NCBI RefSeq assembly: GCF_036785885.1
Contig: NC_092327.1
Span: 14,898,001-14,962,000, forward strand
Source of the DNA: Coffea arabica
Lineage: Eukaryota; Streptophyta; Magnoliopsida; Gentianales; Rubiaceae
DNA length: 64,000 nucleotides
Reading direction: 5' to 3'
Shown: piece after piece, positions 44,779 to 57,460 of the stretch
How the letters are laid out: the number at the start of each line of letters is the position of its first letter
How positions within the stretch are numbered: the stretch's first letter is position 1
Position numbers and translations under genes: made by a program
Notes under the pieces: generated by a model
Databases searched by the model: none
What the model was told of the DNA's origin: nothing
Seen by the model: the letters and a program-made list of their open reading frames with translations, nothing else

Positions 44779-46915
44779 ATGTGGTCTGAACATGCTGATG
44801 GAATGTTGCGTTTGCCTGAGGTTAATGCTTGTCTGGTTCGTTGGACATCTCAAGTTCAGCTTATTGAGGCATCGCACGTGAAGACAACTTGTGGCAGTGA
44901 GCTAACAAAGAAGTTCCGATACTTTGTTTTTTCTGATTTCCAGGTGCAGTTTTGCGCTGTTTCTCGTTTAATTTTTTTTGGTTCTTTTGCTGATTGTGGA
45001 TTTGTTTATTTTAGGGTGTTAAGGTGACTGCACTTACGATTGATGAGAATATTGATCGTGTTAGTGATGTACTTGTGCCATTTAAGAAGTATCGCGTTTC
45101 AAAAGCCCGTGTTTATGAGATACCTGACTCTTCTTTGAGTGTTGGTTCTTATCGCTTTTATTGGGTTTTAACTAATGACACTGTAATTGATGAATTAATC
45201 GAAATTGACCCTCCAAAACTCCCATGCTATTTTCGCCTACGCTCTATTGCTTCGTGTGACGCTGTTGCCGACACAGAAAACTTCATAGGTAGCTCTATAT
45301 TTTGTTGGTTGTTTTTCCCCTTGTTCTTGAATTCCTTGTGCCTATACATTTGTTTTTCTCTAATTTTTTTTTTGTGGCTTCACAGATATCATGGGAATTG
45401 TTTTGTGTGCCTTTCCTGCTAGAGAGGTATATTTTGAAGGAGGCCCATCTGTCGCACGTGACTATGTTATTGTTAACTATGAGTAGGTGTTTGCTTTTCT
45501 TCCCCCTCTGTTTATTGAGTTTATCTTTTGTATTTGGGTTGCTAATGAGTATTTTTTATATGTTCCTCTGTGTTAAGGCTTAGGCCTGTTATTTTAACTC
45601 TTTGGAATGAGTTCGAAGCCATAGAAGGGGCTGACATAATGGCTAATATTGCACAGAATCCGGTTTTGATATGTATCCGTCTTAGGGTGACTACCGATAA
45701 CTGTAAGCTTCTATATGTTATAAATATCTTTTCATCTTTTATCCATACTATTTTTAAAATTTACCATTTGGTTTTGCCTGAGCATTGTTCTCTGGGTCAC
45801 TCAATCCTTTTTCCAGATTTATCGTTATCTACTCAGTCTTCGTCTGTGATATTGGTTTCCCCAATTGTGCAAGAAGCTGGGAACCTCCGGGCATGGTCTG
45901 CTGTTTTGTTCCTTCTTTTTTTTTTGCCAGTTCGTTGTTCTCTGTTTATTTTTTTATTTTTTTTTGCTATTACTTTGCTTTATCAAATTACTGTAATCTG
46001 TTTAGGTTTCAAGCTAATAAATCAGACCTCACGCAAATGGTCCACGAGAGGAGTTATGCTAATTCATGTGTATTGGTCCCACCAGTTGCTTCTAGCCGTA
46101 TAAGTCAGATCTCATTCATTGCACAGGCGACGAAGTTTGTGAGTTTGCTATTACATTCTTGCTGGAATCATAGTCTTTCTCTATAAATGTTTTCATATCC
46201 ACCTTGAGTATCCCATAACTTTTCCTCCCTTGCTTTGTATGTTACCCACCACAGGACATAGGAACTGCATGGATAAGAGGCACGGTTTCTCTTGAGTATA
46301 GAAAGGGTAGACTATGGTATCTAGCCTGTCCACATTGCTATCTTCCTAATGATTTTTCTTTGAACTGGGGTATCATGTGCCGCTATTGCAGCCGAGACAT
46401 TTATACTTTCCCTAGGTATGGTGTTCTTATGGTAGTCTCTTTTATATTTTTTTATTTGTTCCTGTTTTTTATTTTATTTTGCTGTTTTTGAGTCCTCTTT
46501 TGTTAGATGAATTGCTTATTCGTTTGTGCTATAAGGGCTTGTGTGACTCTTGCTATCAAGGATGGCACTGGTTCACTGAATGTAATAGCCATGGGAGATG
46601 AGGCCGAGAAGTTAATAGGTATCAATTCTCACCGTTTATATCAGGCTGATAAGGAGGTACTGCTATTTCCCTGTTGTGCATATGCTTCTAAAGTGTAATG
46701 TTGTTTGCTGATTTTTTGGCTATGAGAATAAGTCATGGCTTTCACTTTGTCGCCAGGATGTGCATCTTACTGATCGTGTGGCGAGTGCACTTAACGGAAG
46801 AGTAATGTTGTTTTATCTTAAGCATTCGGACCATGCTTTTAGGGTTACAAAGGGTGCTCGCTATACAATCGTCGCTTCCTATGACGTGAATGATGCTGAA
46901 GCACAAGCTGCCTAA
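44779..46915 (+). CDS. RPA1-like single-strand DNA-binding protein A (Helitron-encoded)
   Basis: Nine exons give 437 codons: 44779-44943, 45015-45288, 45386-45482, 45578-45702, 45817-45895, 46006-46138, 46255-46415, 46536-46656 and 46757-46915. All introns are GT-AG and the joined frame has no stop. The product has the layout of the large subunit of replication protein A: two OB-fold regions in the first 260 residues, then a third OB fold with a zinc site CPHC at 316-319 and CRYC at 333-336 (C-x2-C-x13-C-x2-C). Known plant Helitrons carry such genes, thought to coat single-stranded DNA during rolling-circle transfer. It has no tail beyond the third OB fold. Exons 2-5 and 8 have the same lengths as in gene B, so the two are paralogues. 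Confidence 0.88.
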
Positions 46916-49205
46916 TTCTTTTTAGCTTTTAGTGTAAACTTCTCTTGTTTGTTTTTTTTGGATGTATAGCTTATATCTTATGCTATATCGAGCTCTCTTT
47001 GGCTGTTACAGTTAGGCCAAGTCATGGTGGATTTGTTGTGTCGTTGGTTGTTTGTTTTGTTGATGGTTAGGCATTCTGTACATTTGGATCTTAGCCCATG
47101 CTATTTTCTCATGGCCTGGCTGTTGTTTAGACTATGTTTTTTGTTTGATTTCTGTTTTGTTATTGAACAATTTGGATCTATTTAAATAAAAAAAATATGT
47201 GTTATCAGGCACCATGCAGTATTTTCCTTTTGTATCTTGCTGTCCTTTGTGAATTTCGATCCCCGAGCAATTTATTTGTTCCAAGAAAAAACTGTCGAAG
47301 CAAATAAGATTCTGAGCTATACACTACTTAATGTTTCCCTGGTGAGGCAATTCGGAAGCGCAAACTACTAAGCTATGATATATTAGCTTGTTAACAGTCT
47401 TCACGAAGCTAAACTGATTGCTTTACTTTTGTTGATTAAAAAAAAAAATCAAAGAGGTCAAGCACAGTCCTTTTTCCATAAACTGCCTCCTGAAAAGAAA
47501 CTATTGTACTGCACAAGATGAACTAGCTAAAAAAGCTTTGCGGAAATAATCTGCTCATCTTAATTTCATAAAAAAACCATTTTAAAAAGGTCAAAAAACC
47601 TTTGACCATGTAAAAGTTTGTTTGCCTTGCAAGAAATGTCCGACTATGTATCAAGCAAAAAAAACAAAAGGAACCAAAGCTTATTGCCCATCTTATGTAC
47701 GTTCTGTATCCTGAATCTTTGGCAGTTAGGCAGCTTTTTCAGTAAAGCATTCTGCTCTTTACTGAATGCTGCATCTATGTCCCCTTCTTTCAAAGTAACT
47801 AAGTCATTTAATAGCCTAGAACATGGACTTCAGTTAGTACTTGCCTGCTGATGCTGTTGTTTTATTGTTTGCCTCTGATGTGGTCCGGAAGACAATGTTA
47901 GACTATCAACAGCTCTTTTAAACTTTCTTTTTCTTATCTAGCTCATACGTTGGAGTTAGGTGTGAAAGCTAGAATCCTCCAGATTCATCTCTTTTCTTTT
48001 GCCTCAGGAATATACTTATCTTCTCTATAATACTGGTATGTCCCTATTCATTTTCTATTGCATATGAATGAAAATATCTCTGCTGCTACTGGTAGTTACC
48101 TGCTGATGCTAACTAGAGTCTTGCACATTCATCTCTTTTCTTTTGCCTCAGGGATATATTTATCCTCCCTAGGATACTGGTATGCCTCTCTTCATTCTCT
48201 ATTGAAAATATGCATGAACATATCTCTGGTATATGCATGAACATATTGGAGCTGTTGCACGTACTCTGTTTCCTGTTTTACCTGTTCCGTGTGTTTCCAT
48301 ATTTTCCTTAGGTTGCTCTATGGCCTGCTACTCTAACAATGAGCCCCTAATCTTTGTTCTTTCATTGTGTTGCATACCTACCTCTACATGCGTTGTTCTT
48401 TTTTGAGTTTTTTTACACACCATAGCTGAGGTTTTTTTTCCCCCCCTAAGCCATTGTATTGTTAAGCAATCTATTTGTTGGTTATGAGAGCTGGCATAAA
48501 AAGCCTTTTTCTTAGGTCATTATGAATGAAAATATTTCTGCTATTACTGTTTTTGTTTTTTTACCGTTTTTGTTAAGACTTTTTCTTTTTTTTTTTACTA
48601 AGCCATTGAATAGTTAATTAGTCTATTTCCTTGTTTTACTTGGCCATAATAATGTTCCTAATGTGTGTGTATATTTCTAGGCATGAAGTTACTCACTTTC
48701 CAGCTTCTGTTTTTCTGTTCTCACTAGCCTTCTCTTCTCTTTTTCCCCCGTCAGAGAGCTCCTGATAGCTCAAGTATTCTTGAGGCTCTACTGTGACTTG
48801 CCTTTTATCATTCTCTGGCTCTTTTTCGATCCCTTGAAGGCCTTCAGGTATTGTTCAGTAGAAATGTGCTTACTTACCTTATTCTGCATATGCTTTTTTC
48901 TGACTAGGTTCATTAGTTCATTCCTCTCTTTCCATGCCTTAGGCTCAACTGATGGTGTGTTATTCTGAGTGTTACCTGTCCAGTTGCCTTTTTACTTGTT
49001 CTGTTTAGGTGGAGATGTTTCTGTTTGTGCATTTATATGCTTATGTTTATGCATTTACTTGCTAGATGTTCGGCTCAAAATAGCTAGCTGTTTATCTTTT
49101 ATCTTAATATATGCAATGTTGCAGCGTGTTTCTCTCATAAACTCAAAAAATAGCTACCCTCTGATCTTTTGCCTCGCTGTATGAAATACTATAGTAAGTT
49201 TCTAC
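46916..49205. other. Non-coding spacer between RPA-like gene A and RepHel
   Basis: T-rich spacer of 2.3 kb. It holds poly-A stretches near 47190 and 47440 and the direct repeat listed separately. A third, weaker copy of GAATGAAAATAT lies near 48525. The promoter and leader of RepHel should lie here, but I see no clear TATA box. Confidence 0.5.
47983..48204 (+). repeat. Imperfect direct repeat (78-bp units) in the spacer
   Basis: ATTCATCTCTTTTCTTTTGC at 47983 recurs at 48127. Both units end TCTATTG (48060 and 48204), and the intervening GAATGAAAATATCTCTG is partly repeated too. Confidence 0.75.
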
Positions 49206-52200
49206 ATGGACCGCAATACCGTTAGACGTATACATTATGCTAATATGCCAAAAGAGAAAAAGGATGAGTTATTGCAGCGAAGACGGGAGCGGTATGCTAG
49301 GAAAAAGGCAGGTAACATGCATACTGCTGAGCAATCTAGCTATTCAGCTATGCCAGAAGAGCAAAAAAATAAAATTCGCCAGCACAGGAGGGAGTTATAT
49401 GCTGCGAAAAAAACAGAGCACGTTGCTCCACCCACGGCTTCTACTCCTGTGTGCAATGTCCCCAGAGTTAAACATTGTCAGAAAAACTATAGGGCCTTTG
49501 CCAAGAAGCCTCCCCCAGAGCAAATTCTGAATGCTTCTGCACCTGAGACGTGCAGCTCTGCACCAAACCCTATTCCTGACAATAATGAATTAGCTGATTT
49601 GTTTGATAGCATATCCACAAAACTCCAGTCATCATCATCTGCTTTGCCTTCATCTGCTTTGCCCTCTTCTTTAGCTACTACTCCTGGGCAGTCTTGTGTG
49701 CCTGAAGGTGCGATACTCAGTTTAAACTCTGTTTCTTAACAAACGTTTGCTTATTTATCTGAATGGCTCTTTTATAAATGTTTTCAGTTCTTATGAGTTT
49801 TTCTTATGAACTTGCTGTGCCAGCGTATACTGACTCCCTGGTTGGAGAAGGAACTTGTATCATCAATGTTGAACCATCTGATTCCTCTAAACAAAACGGC
49901 ATCCAACAGATTCTTGTTAGCACACAACTCCAAAATAGCGGTTAGTTTTAGTATATATTTTACTCTAACTGTGCCTTCAAGTGCTACAGGTCACATTATT
50001 TTTCCTTCCCCCCCCCTTGAATTTGATTAGTATATGGTTTTGTGTGTTGTTAGGTAAGCGACAAAGGACCAAAAAAGGCAGTTTTTCTCGCTTGAAACAG
50101 ATTCCAACTGAAACATTGGTCCTCCCTGATGCGCCAATGTGTCAACACTGCAGTGCTAAGCGATTCCATTTGGAACCTCCGAATTTTTGCTGTTCAGGTG
50201 GTGAGGTTTCGGTTGTTCATCCTGTGATGCCTTACGACCTCTTCCGGCTCTATTCTGGTACAGATGAGGACTGCGTTCATTTCCGGAAGAATGTCCGCAC
50301 ATACAATAATAATCTTGCCTTTAGCACTTTTGCTGCAAAATATGATAAGGATCTGACCAAGAATACTAAGGGAGTTTACACTTTTCGTGTACAAGGCCAA
50401 ATTTATCACCTTCTGAATAGTCTGAAGCCAAATGGCCATCCTCCTACTGGTATCCAGCTATACTTCTATGATCAAGAGGAGGAACTGTCGAAGAGACTTG
50501 ATGCTTCTCCAAGATTACGTGACAGCACTCTTAAACTCCTAATGGGTATTCTTGAACAGAATCCTTATACCAAGGTTTTCAAGTCGCTAAGAGAACTTCC
50601 TAATCTGGATGACCATAGTATATTTCTTAATTCCAATCCAGGGCTTGATCAGCGTTTATATAACATGCCAACGTCTTCAGAAGTTGCTGCAATATGGACA
50701 GAGACTGACAATGAAGCCTTAGACAAGGGCGCCCACATACAAGTTTATACTCATGCAAATACAAGCCATAGAATTCAGCACTATTTTGCGTGCTACGATT
50801 CTCTGCAATATCCGCTATTGTTTCCTCGAGGTGAAGCTGGCTGGCACTATGGTATTCCAAGAAACACCACTACTGATAAAAGAAAGAGGAAGGAAACTGA
50901 TGATGGTGGTCTTGTTGATGCCGCTCAAATAGGAACAGCTATTGGTCTTATTCAAAGGGAAAATGAAGGTATCTTTATTTCTGAAGATCATTCTTCGTTT
51001 GCTGTCCTACATTCAGTTTTCCCCTCAAGGGAAGAATTTTACTTAATTCTGCTTATTTTTTTTATTGCCATTTTTGCTGCCTGTTATTTACTCTTTTATG
51101 TTTGTCCTCATGTCTTGTTTAAAAGTCTTTTAAACTTGTCCTACCAATATATAATTTCTTCAATGGTTAATTGGTTTTTAAAAATATTAAATTTCTTATC
51201 TTTTGTTTTTCATTTTTTAGCTGCTGAGGAGGGAAAAAAGAAACGTGACACTGTTTCTGCTCGAGAATATTATTGCTACAAATTGCAGATTAGAGACAAT
51301 GATAGGTCAATGCTCTTGCACACAGGGAGACTCTTGCAGCAGTTCGCCGTTGATATTTATGTTAAGATAGAGACCTCTAGGCTTGAATTCCATAGGAAAA
51401 AACAAAAAGAAATTAGAACTGAAATTCTTAAAGGTGTAACAGATAGCATCTCTTCTGGTCAGACCGAAGGTAGTAAGGTTGGCCGAAGAGTTTACCTTCC
51501 ATCTTCCTTTATTGGTGGTCCAAGGGACATGAGACGGAGGTATATAGATGCTATGTCTTTGGTCCAGAGGTACGGTAAACCTGACATATTCATTACCATG
51601 ACTTGTAATAGGATGTGGAAGGAAATACAGGACAACCTCAAATACGGAGAAGAAGCTCAGGATAGACCTGATTTAGTTTCAAGAGTGTTTAGAGCAAAGT
51701 TGGAATTATTAAAGGCTGAAATCACAAAAAAGAAAATATTTGGTGAAGTTGCTGCTTGTGTGTATGTGATTGAGTTTCAAAAGAGAGGACTTCCTCATGC
51801 TCATATGTTGATCATTTTGAAACCAGAATATAAGCCCCTCAATCCTGAAGCTTATGACATGATAGTTTCGGCTGAAATACCTGATCCTGCGAAGCAACCT
51901 CATTTGCACTTTCTGGTTATGAAACACATGTTGCATGGTCCATGTGGTTCGTTAAAAAAAGATAATGTTTGTATGAAAGATGGAGTGTGCAAGAACCATT
52001 ATCCAAAGAGCTTCACTGACTACACAACTTATACAGAGGATGGTTATCCTCATTATAGGAGAAGGATGGATGGTCGCTGTGTAAGAGTAAGGGATCATTT
52101 GTTAGATAACAGATGGGTTGTTCCATATAATCCATACCTTCTAGCATTGTTTGACTGCCACTTGAATGTGGAAATCTGTTCCACTGTTAAGTTAGTTAAG

Positions 52201-54665
52201 TATCTGTACAAATATGTTTATAAAGGACATGATCGTGTGAGCTTTTATATCCACTCTGACAAAACCTTTGAAGATGTTGATGAGATTTCCGACTTCCAGT
52301 CTGGGCGATGGGTCGCTGCTGCAGAAGCTTTTTGGCGCATATTTCGGTTTGGTTTAAATGAAATGACCCCGAGCGTCTACGCATTACAGGTCCATCTGCC
52401 TGGAGAGCAAATGGTTTCTTTTCACAGAAAAACTAATCTTGCTGATTTGGTTGCTGATGTTGACTTCTCAAAGACAATGCTGACTGAGTTCTTTTATATG
52501 AATCAAACAAATAAGTATGCTCAGGAGCTCAAGCTGCTTTACAAACAATTTCCTGAGTTTTTTGTATGGAAGCCAGCCAAGAAGCGTTGGTCTCAAAGAA
52601 AACGGCGAAAAGTTGTTGGCCGATTGGTGACTGTTAGCCCAGCAGAAGGAGAAAGATATTTCTTGAGGTTGCTTTTGTCTTGTGTCTGTGCACCTGCTTC
52701 ATTTGACCACTTGTTGACTGTAAATGGCATACGTATGAATTCCTACAGAGAAGCTGCTTTCCAAATGGGATTGTTACAATCAGATACGTATATCGAAGAC
52801 ACCCTTGATGAGGCTGCTACTTTCCAGATGCCTTCTTCGCTCAGAAGCTTATTTGCTGTGATGCTAGCTTTCTGCTCCCCATCAAACCCCAAACACCTGT
52901 GGGAAAAGTATGAAACTGAACTATCAAGGGATTATCAAAAACATAGTTCACTCACTGGATATTCTTCTGAATACATCAGAATGTTGGTTCTTCAGGAGCT
53001 CAGCAAATTTTTGGAACAAATGGGTAAAAGTGTAAATGATTTTCACTTGGTTTCTGATTATCTTGGTGTTACATTGGATCAGCGGATTACAAAGGAAATT
53101 GAAGCTGAGAGAAGTGTTCAGTTCGCAGAGGAGGATTTGCTAATGTCTTCAAAATTTAATGCAGGTCAGAAATGTGCCTATGACTCTATCATGGCACAAG
53201 TTTTCTCGACCAAAGCCCAAAGTTTTTTCATCGACGGCCCTGGTGGAACGGGGAAAACTTTTCTTTATCGATCACTCCTTGCTACACTGCGTTCTCAAGG
53301 CTATATAGCCATTGCTGTAGCATCGTCCGGTGTTGCTGCCTCCATTCTTCCTGGTGGGAGGACTGCGCATTCGCGCTTTAAGATCCCTCTTGACATATCT
53401 AAAACTAAGGCTTGCCAAGTTAGTAAGCAAAGCTCTATTGCTAAGTTGCTTATAGAGGCCAAACTTATATTGTGGGATGAAGCTTCAATGGCTAAGAAGG
53501 AAACAATCGAAGCATTTGATATGCTTCTTAGAGATATAATGGAAAGCGATGATCCTTTTGGTGGCAAGGTAGTGGTTTTCGGAGGTGATTTCCGGCAGAC
53601 CCTACCTGTGATTCGAGATGCAACTAGAGATGTTTTGGTTCAGTCAAGTTTTGTTAACTCCCCTCTCTGGAGTGCTTTGCAGAAAATTACTTTAACTGAA
53701 AATATGAGGGCTGTTATGGATCGTGCTTTCTCTGAATTCTTGCTACGGATAGGCGAGGGCCGTGAACCAGAAGACAAAGACGGCAAAATATCTTTATGTA
53801 AGGATATGATCATCCCTTATGATGGAAAGGAAGCTTCTCTTAACAGGTGACTATATTTCTTCTGTATAGTGTTACTATATCATTTATTTATGTGATAGGT
53901 TACTTTTAGTTGACCCTCGGTATTTTGTTCTGACTTTGTGTTTTAATCACCAGGTTAATAGAATCTGTTTTTGGTGATCTAAACATCTATGCTTCAGATC
54001 CATATCAGATGATTAATCGGTGTATTCTATCACCAACAAACAATGCTGTTGATGATGTTAACCAGATCATTATTGATAGGTTTCCTAAAGATCCGCATGT
54101 TTATATAAGTTCTGATAGAACTTTAAATGAGAAAGATCAAGGCGACTATGAAGACTTTCTCAATTCTTTAAGTCCAAAGGGGTTACCCCCTCATAAGCTG
54201 ATCTTAAAGGAGAACTGTCCAGTTATTCTTCTCAGAAACTTAAACCCAATGGAAGGCCTTTGTAATGGCACCAGGCTTATATGCCGAGAGCTCCGGCACA
54301 ACACTATTTGTGCAGAGATTGCAGTGGGTCAGTACTGCGGTAAAAAAGTCTTCTTGCCAAAGATTCCTCTCCAAACTTCCGACGGCGAAAAGAATGGCAT
54401 ACCCTTTAAAAGAACTCAGTTTCCTATCAAATTGTGTTTTGCCATGACGATAAACAAGTCTCAAGGACAGACTTTGGATGATGTAGGGATTTACTTGCGT
54501 GAACCTGTTTTTTCTCATGGCCAGCTATACGTTGCCCTTTCCCGTGCAAAAAGTTCATCTGCAGTTAAAGTCCTAATAGTGCCAGCAACATATCGTGACA
54601 CAGTCACTGAATGCAAAACTAGAAATGTGGTCTTTGATGAAGTTCTTACGTTAGCTAAGCAGTAG
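49206..54665 (+). CDS. RepHel Helitron transposase (HUH nuclease plus PIF1-like helicase)
   Basis: Five exons give 1623 codons: 49206-49707, 49824-49940, 50054-50968, 51221-53846 and 53954-54665. The N-terminus has two basic repeats (residues about 11-34 and 46-69, MPKEKKDELLQRRRERYARK and MPEEQKNKIRQHRRELYAAK). A Cys/His cluster follows (C236, C239, C252, C253). The Rep nuclease has the HUH motif as H704-A-H706 in GLPHAHMLIIL and the Tyr pair Y839/Y843 in KYLYKYVYKG. The helicase has Walker A GPGGTGKT (1184-1191), Walker B WDEAS (D1264), GGDFRQTLP, LTENMRA, TINKSQGQT (from 1552) and YVALSRA. All catalytic residues are present and there is no stop. The enzyme would nick the element end, attach through Tyr, unwind and transfer a strand. 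Intron 3 (50969-51220) is a multiple of three and stop-free, so a retained form is possible. Confidence 0.93.
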
Positions 54666-55025
54666 CTTTTATTTCTGGTTTGTTTTTCCCATTTGTCAAT
54701 TTACTCCCTTAAATGCTCTATTTTTGGATTGTACTTTCCTCATCATTTAAATAGTTAAGTTTTGTATGCAACTGTTCTTTGACCTTGAAGTAAATCTTAA
54801 TTTGCAATGTGGGATTTTATTAATCAGCAGTATAGTGGATTGTCCTGCTTTGTTTTAAGCATAAAAAAGTTGTATCTTTAAGCATTTGATTGTAATGTTT
54901 TCTTAGCTAATAGGAGGAGTTGTTGCTGTAGTTAAGAATGCCAGTTCAAAGGAAACCCGAGGCAATTGTCCCAATACTACAGGTTCATCAGTTATACTTA
55001 CTTAAAACTTTTCTTTTTTAGTAGA
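54666..55025. other. Spacer between RepHel and RPA-like gene B
   Basis: AT-rich. An ATG at 54939 opens a 15-codon frame up to a possible donor at 54982, but no acceptor before 55026 continues it without a stop, so I treat it as untranslated leader. Confidence 0.4.
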
Positions 55026-57460
55026 ATGGTGAATCTGCTCTGCATTGCTGATATCAGACCAAGAATGAGAGGATGGTCAGCCCACGTTACTGTTCAGGAA
55101 AAGATGCACGTTGCTTCTTCACAAAAGTCTCCCACAAGATACCAGAAATTTGTTTTTGCTGATGAACAGGTATGAACCACACTTTGTGATGAATTGATTG
55201 GTCTATATTTTTGCTTAACTAAAATAGTATACAGAGTTAACATATTCTTTTGAATGTAATACCAGGGATCCAGAGTTGAGGGAATTATGTTTAATGCTGC
55301 TATTGAAAAGATGGGAACAAAACTCCATGTTTTTAAGAAGTATCTGATATCAAATGCTGATGTCAGAGAAATTGAGGAGCGGTATCAAACTAATGGCCTT
55401 ACGATGCAGTGGGTGATAAGCACACAAACTGTTGTTGAGGAGCTTAATGAACAGGGGAGCATTGTTTTGCCGTCCGAGTTCGCTCCTATAAGCTTTAAAG
55501 ACTTAGCCAGTTATGCTGATTCAAAGTCTCAAACTGTTGGTCAGTATGCGTTCTGCTTCTGATCAGTTCTTTTGTAGTCAATCCCAGAACTTTGATTGAA
55601 AACCTAACTAATTACTTCTTTACATCGTTTATCAGATATTATGGCCGTAGTTGTTGACGCAATGCCTGTTGTTCCAATTAAAAATGATTCGCAGGAGTCA
55701 TTTGTCCAGAGATTTCTTATTGTGAATGAAGAGTATATCATTTTGTCTTTGCTTCAGAATCTTTCAGTCTCAATACAAAATTGTTTATGAGTCTTATCTA
55801 AAAAAATATTCTTCCTGTTGCTTTACATGTTAGGATGGTCCCTACTGTGCTATCTTTGTGGAATGCATTTGTCGAGAATGAAGGGAAGCTACTTACAGAC
55901 CACCGCAACAGGCATCCAGTTGTTATATGCCGTAGACTTAAAGTTGTCACGTACAATGGTATATAGAATCTTTGATCCGTTTTGTTCATGCTCAGATAGT
56001 ATTGTTTTACTAATTAAACTCACCTTGTTGTAATTGTTCTAACAGGAATAGCACTGTCAACAAGAAATGACTCAGTAATTGTTGTTGATCCACCTGTTGG
56101 AGATGCTAGAAGCCTAAAAAATTGGTAATCATTAGCGTAAAAAAAAAGTACATTTACGTTTTCGATTCCACTGATTATTTATCTGCTCTGCTCTCTGTTA
56201 TTATATATGCATAGGGCATCAAGGAATGACAAGGAATTACTTGCTCTCCGCCGTGATAAGCCGTATAGTAACCAATCTCCTAAAATGTTCTACGGCCCTC
56301 AACAAAAACTAACTGCTATACGAGATGTTTTGCCAACTGAAAAGGTGAGCTGCAGTTGTCTTTTATTGAGTAACTTTCCATTTCATTCTACCGCCTGCTA
56401 TAAATCAGATAACACTATTCTTATCCTCAAAGGTTTCGTGGGTCAAGTGCATGTTCTCTTTTGAACACATACTGCAAAAGTATTGGTATATGGCATGTGT
56501 AAAGTGCCGTCGCATAACTTCAGCTGACTATGGATGCACTTATACTTGCAACCATTGCAATGAAAAGCAATCTGCTCAGCCAAGGAAAGATATTTACAGC
56601 AGTTTCTGAATTTCTCCAACCCTGCTGAATGTCTTGCATAAATATTTATCTTTTTTTCACATGTAACTATTGCAGATGCCGCTTTGATATTGACCTTACT
56701 GATGAAACTGACACGCTTACAGCATCAGTTTTTGGTGAACAAGCCGAGGCATTGCTTGGATTTACTGCTTTACAAGCAATAGATTCCTTCAACAAGGTTT
56801 AAATGAGCAGTTTTTTTCCCTTGTTTAATTTCAGGCCTTATATACGTAAAAAATAGACAATATATGTATATCAGACCATGCCATATCTTTGCTCTAATTC
56901 CTGCAGTTTGTTTCCTCCTTAATAGAATGAAGACCTGCCTTTAGCTAGGACCCATGAAGCCTTGAAGAATAAAATGTTCATAGTACAACTTAAACCAGGA
57001 AGCACAAGAAATGATGGATCATATCAGAACTACACTGTTGTATATTATTTTGAAGAAAATGCTGAGACTGCCTCTGCTGAGAATCAGATGCATGTTGGTT
57101 CGAAATCTGGGACTGGTGCGCTTCTTGAAGCTCTAAGTTTTTTGATGTAGATGTGATGCTTTTGCTATAGCTGTTTCCATGTATGTAATAACTAATTTCA
57201 CTGGCCTTATATTTTCCTTTTGCAGACAAGGAGAGCTACCTTCAGAATAGTAATGATCAGGCTACTTCTTCTGTTGCTTTACCTCCAGGTATGTAGTTTG
57301 AACTCTTGTTCATACTAGCTTTCTTAAAATATTATTTTGACTGTCAAATTATTATTTTTTTTCAGAGAAAGAAGAATTGCCATCTAAAACACGCCGCTGT
57401 CTTCGAAGTAGTTTTGATGAATCTGAGGAAGCCACTTCAAAGAAGCAGCGCAACAAATAG
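55026..57460 (+). CDS. RPA1-like single-strand DNA-binding protein B, one suspect splice site
   Basis: Eleven exons give 489 codons: 55026-55169, 55266-55539, 55636-55732, 55834-55958, 56046-56124, 56215-56344, 56433-56584, 56676-56796, 56926-57115, 57226-57288 and 57366-57460. The layout is that of RPA1: OB folds, then a zinc site CVKC at 305-308 and CNHC at 322-325. Unlike gene A it has a C-terminal tail with basic ends (KTRRCLRSS, SKKQRNK). Exons 2, 3, 4, 5 and 8 are 274, 97, 125, 79 and 121 nt, exactly as in gene A. The seventh intron starts with GA, not GT (CCAAG|GAAAGA at 56585). If it is not removed, translation stops nine codons later and the third OB fold is cut. The exon 9 donor (57116) is a weak GTGCGC; a GT at 57096 would also keep frame. 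Confidence 0.78.

Noticed and set aside
50997..51200. Transmembrane segment in RepHel
   Set aside because: The segment coincides with a GT-AG intron of 252 nt. I keep retention as a separate, weaker idea.
54939..55025. Upstream ATG as the start of RPA-like gene B
   Set aside because: No splice joins it to the coding frame without a stop, and the downstream ATG at 55026 matches the exon layout of gene A.
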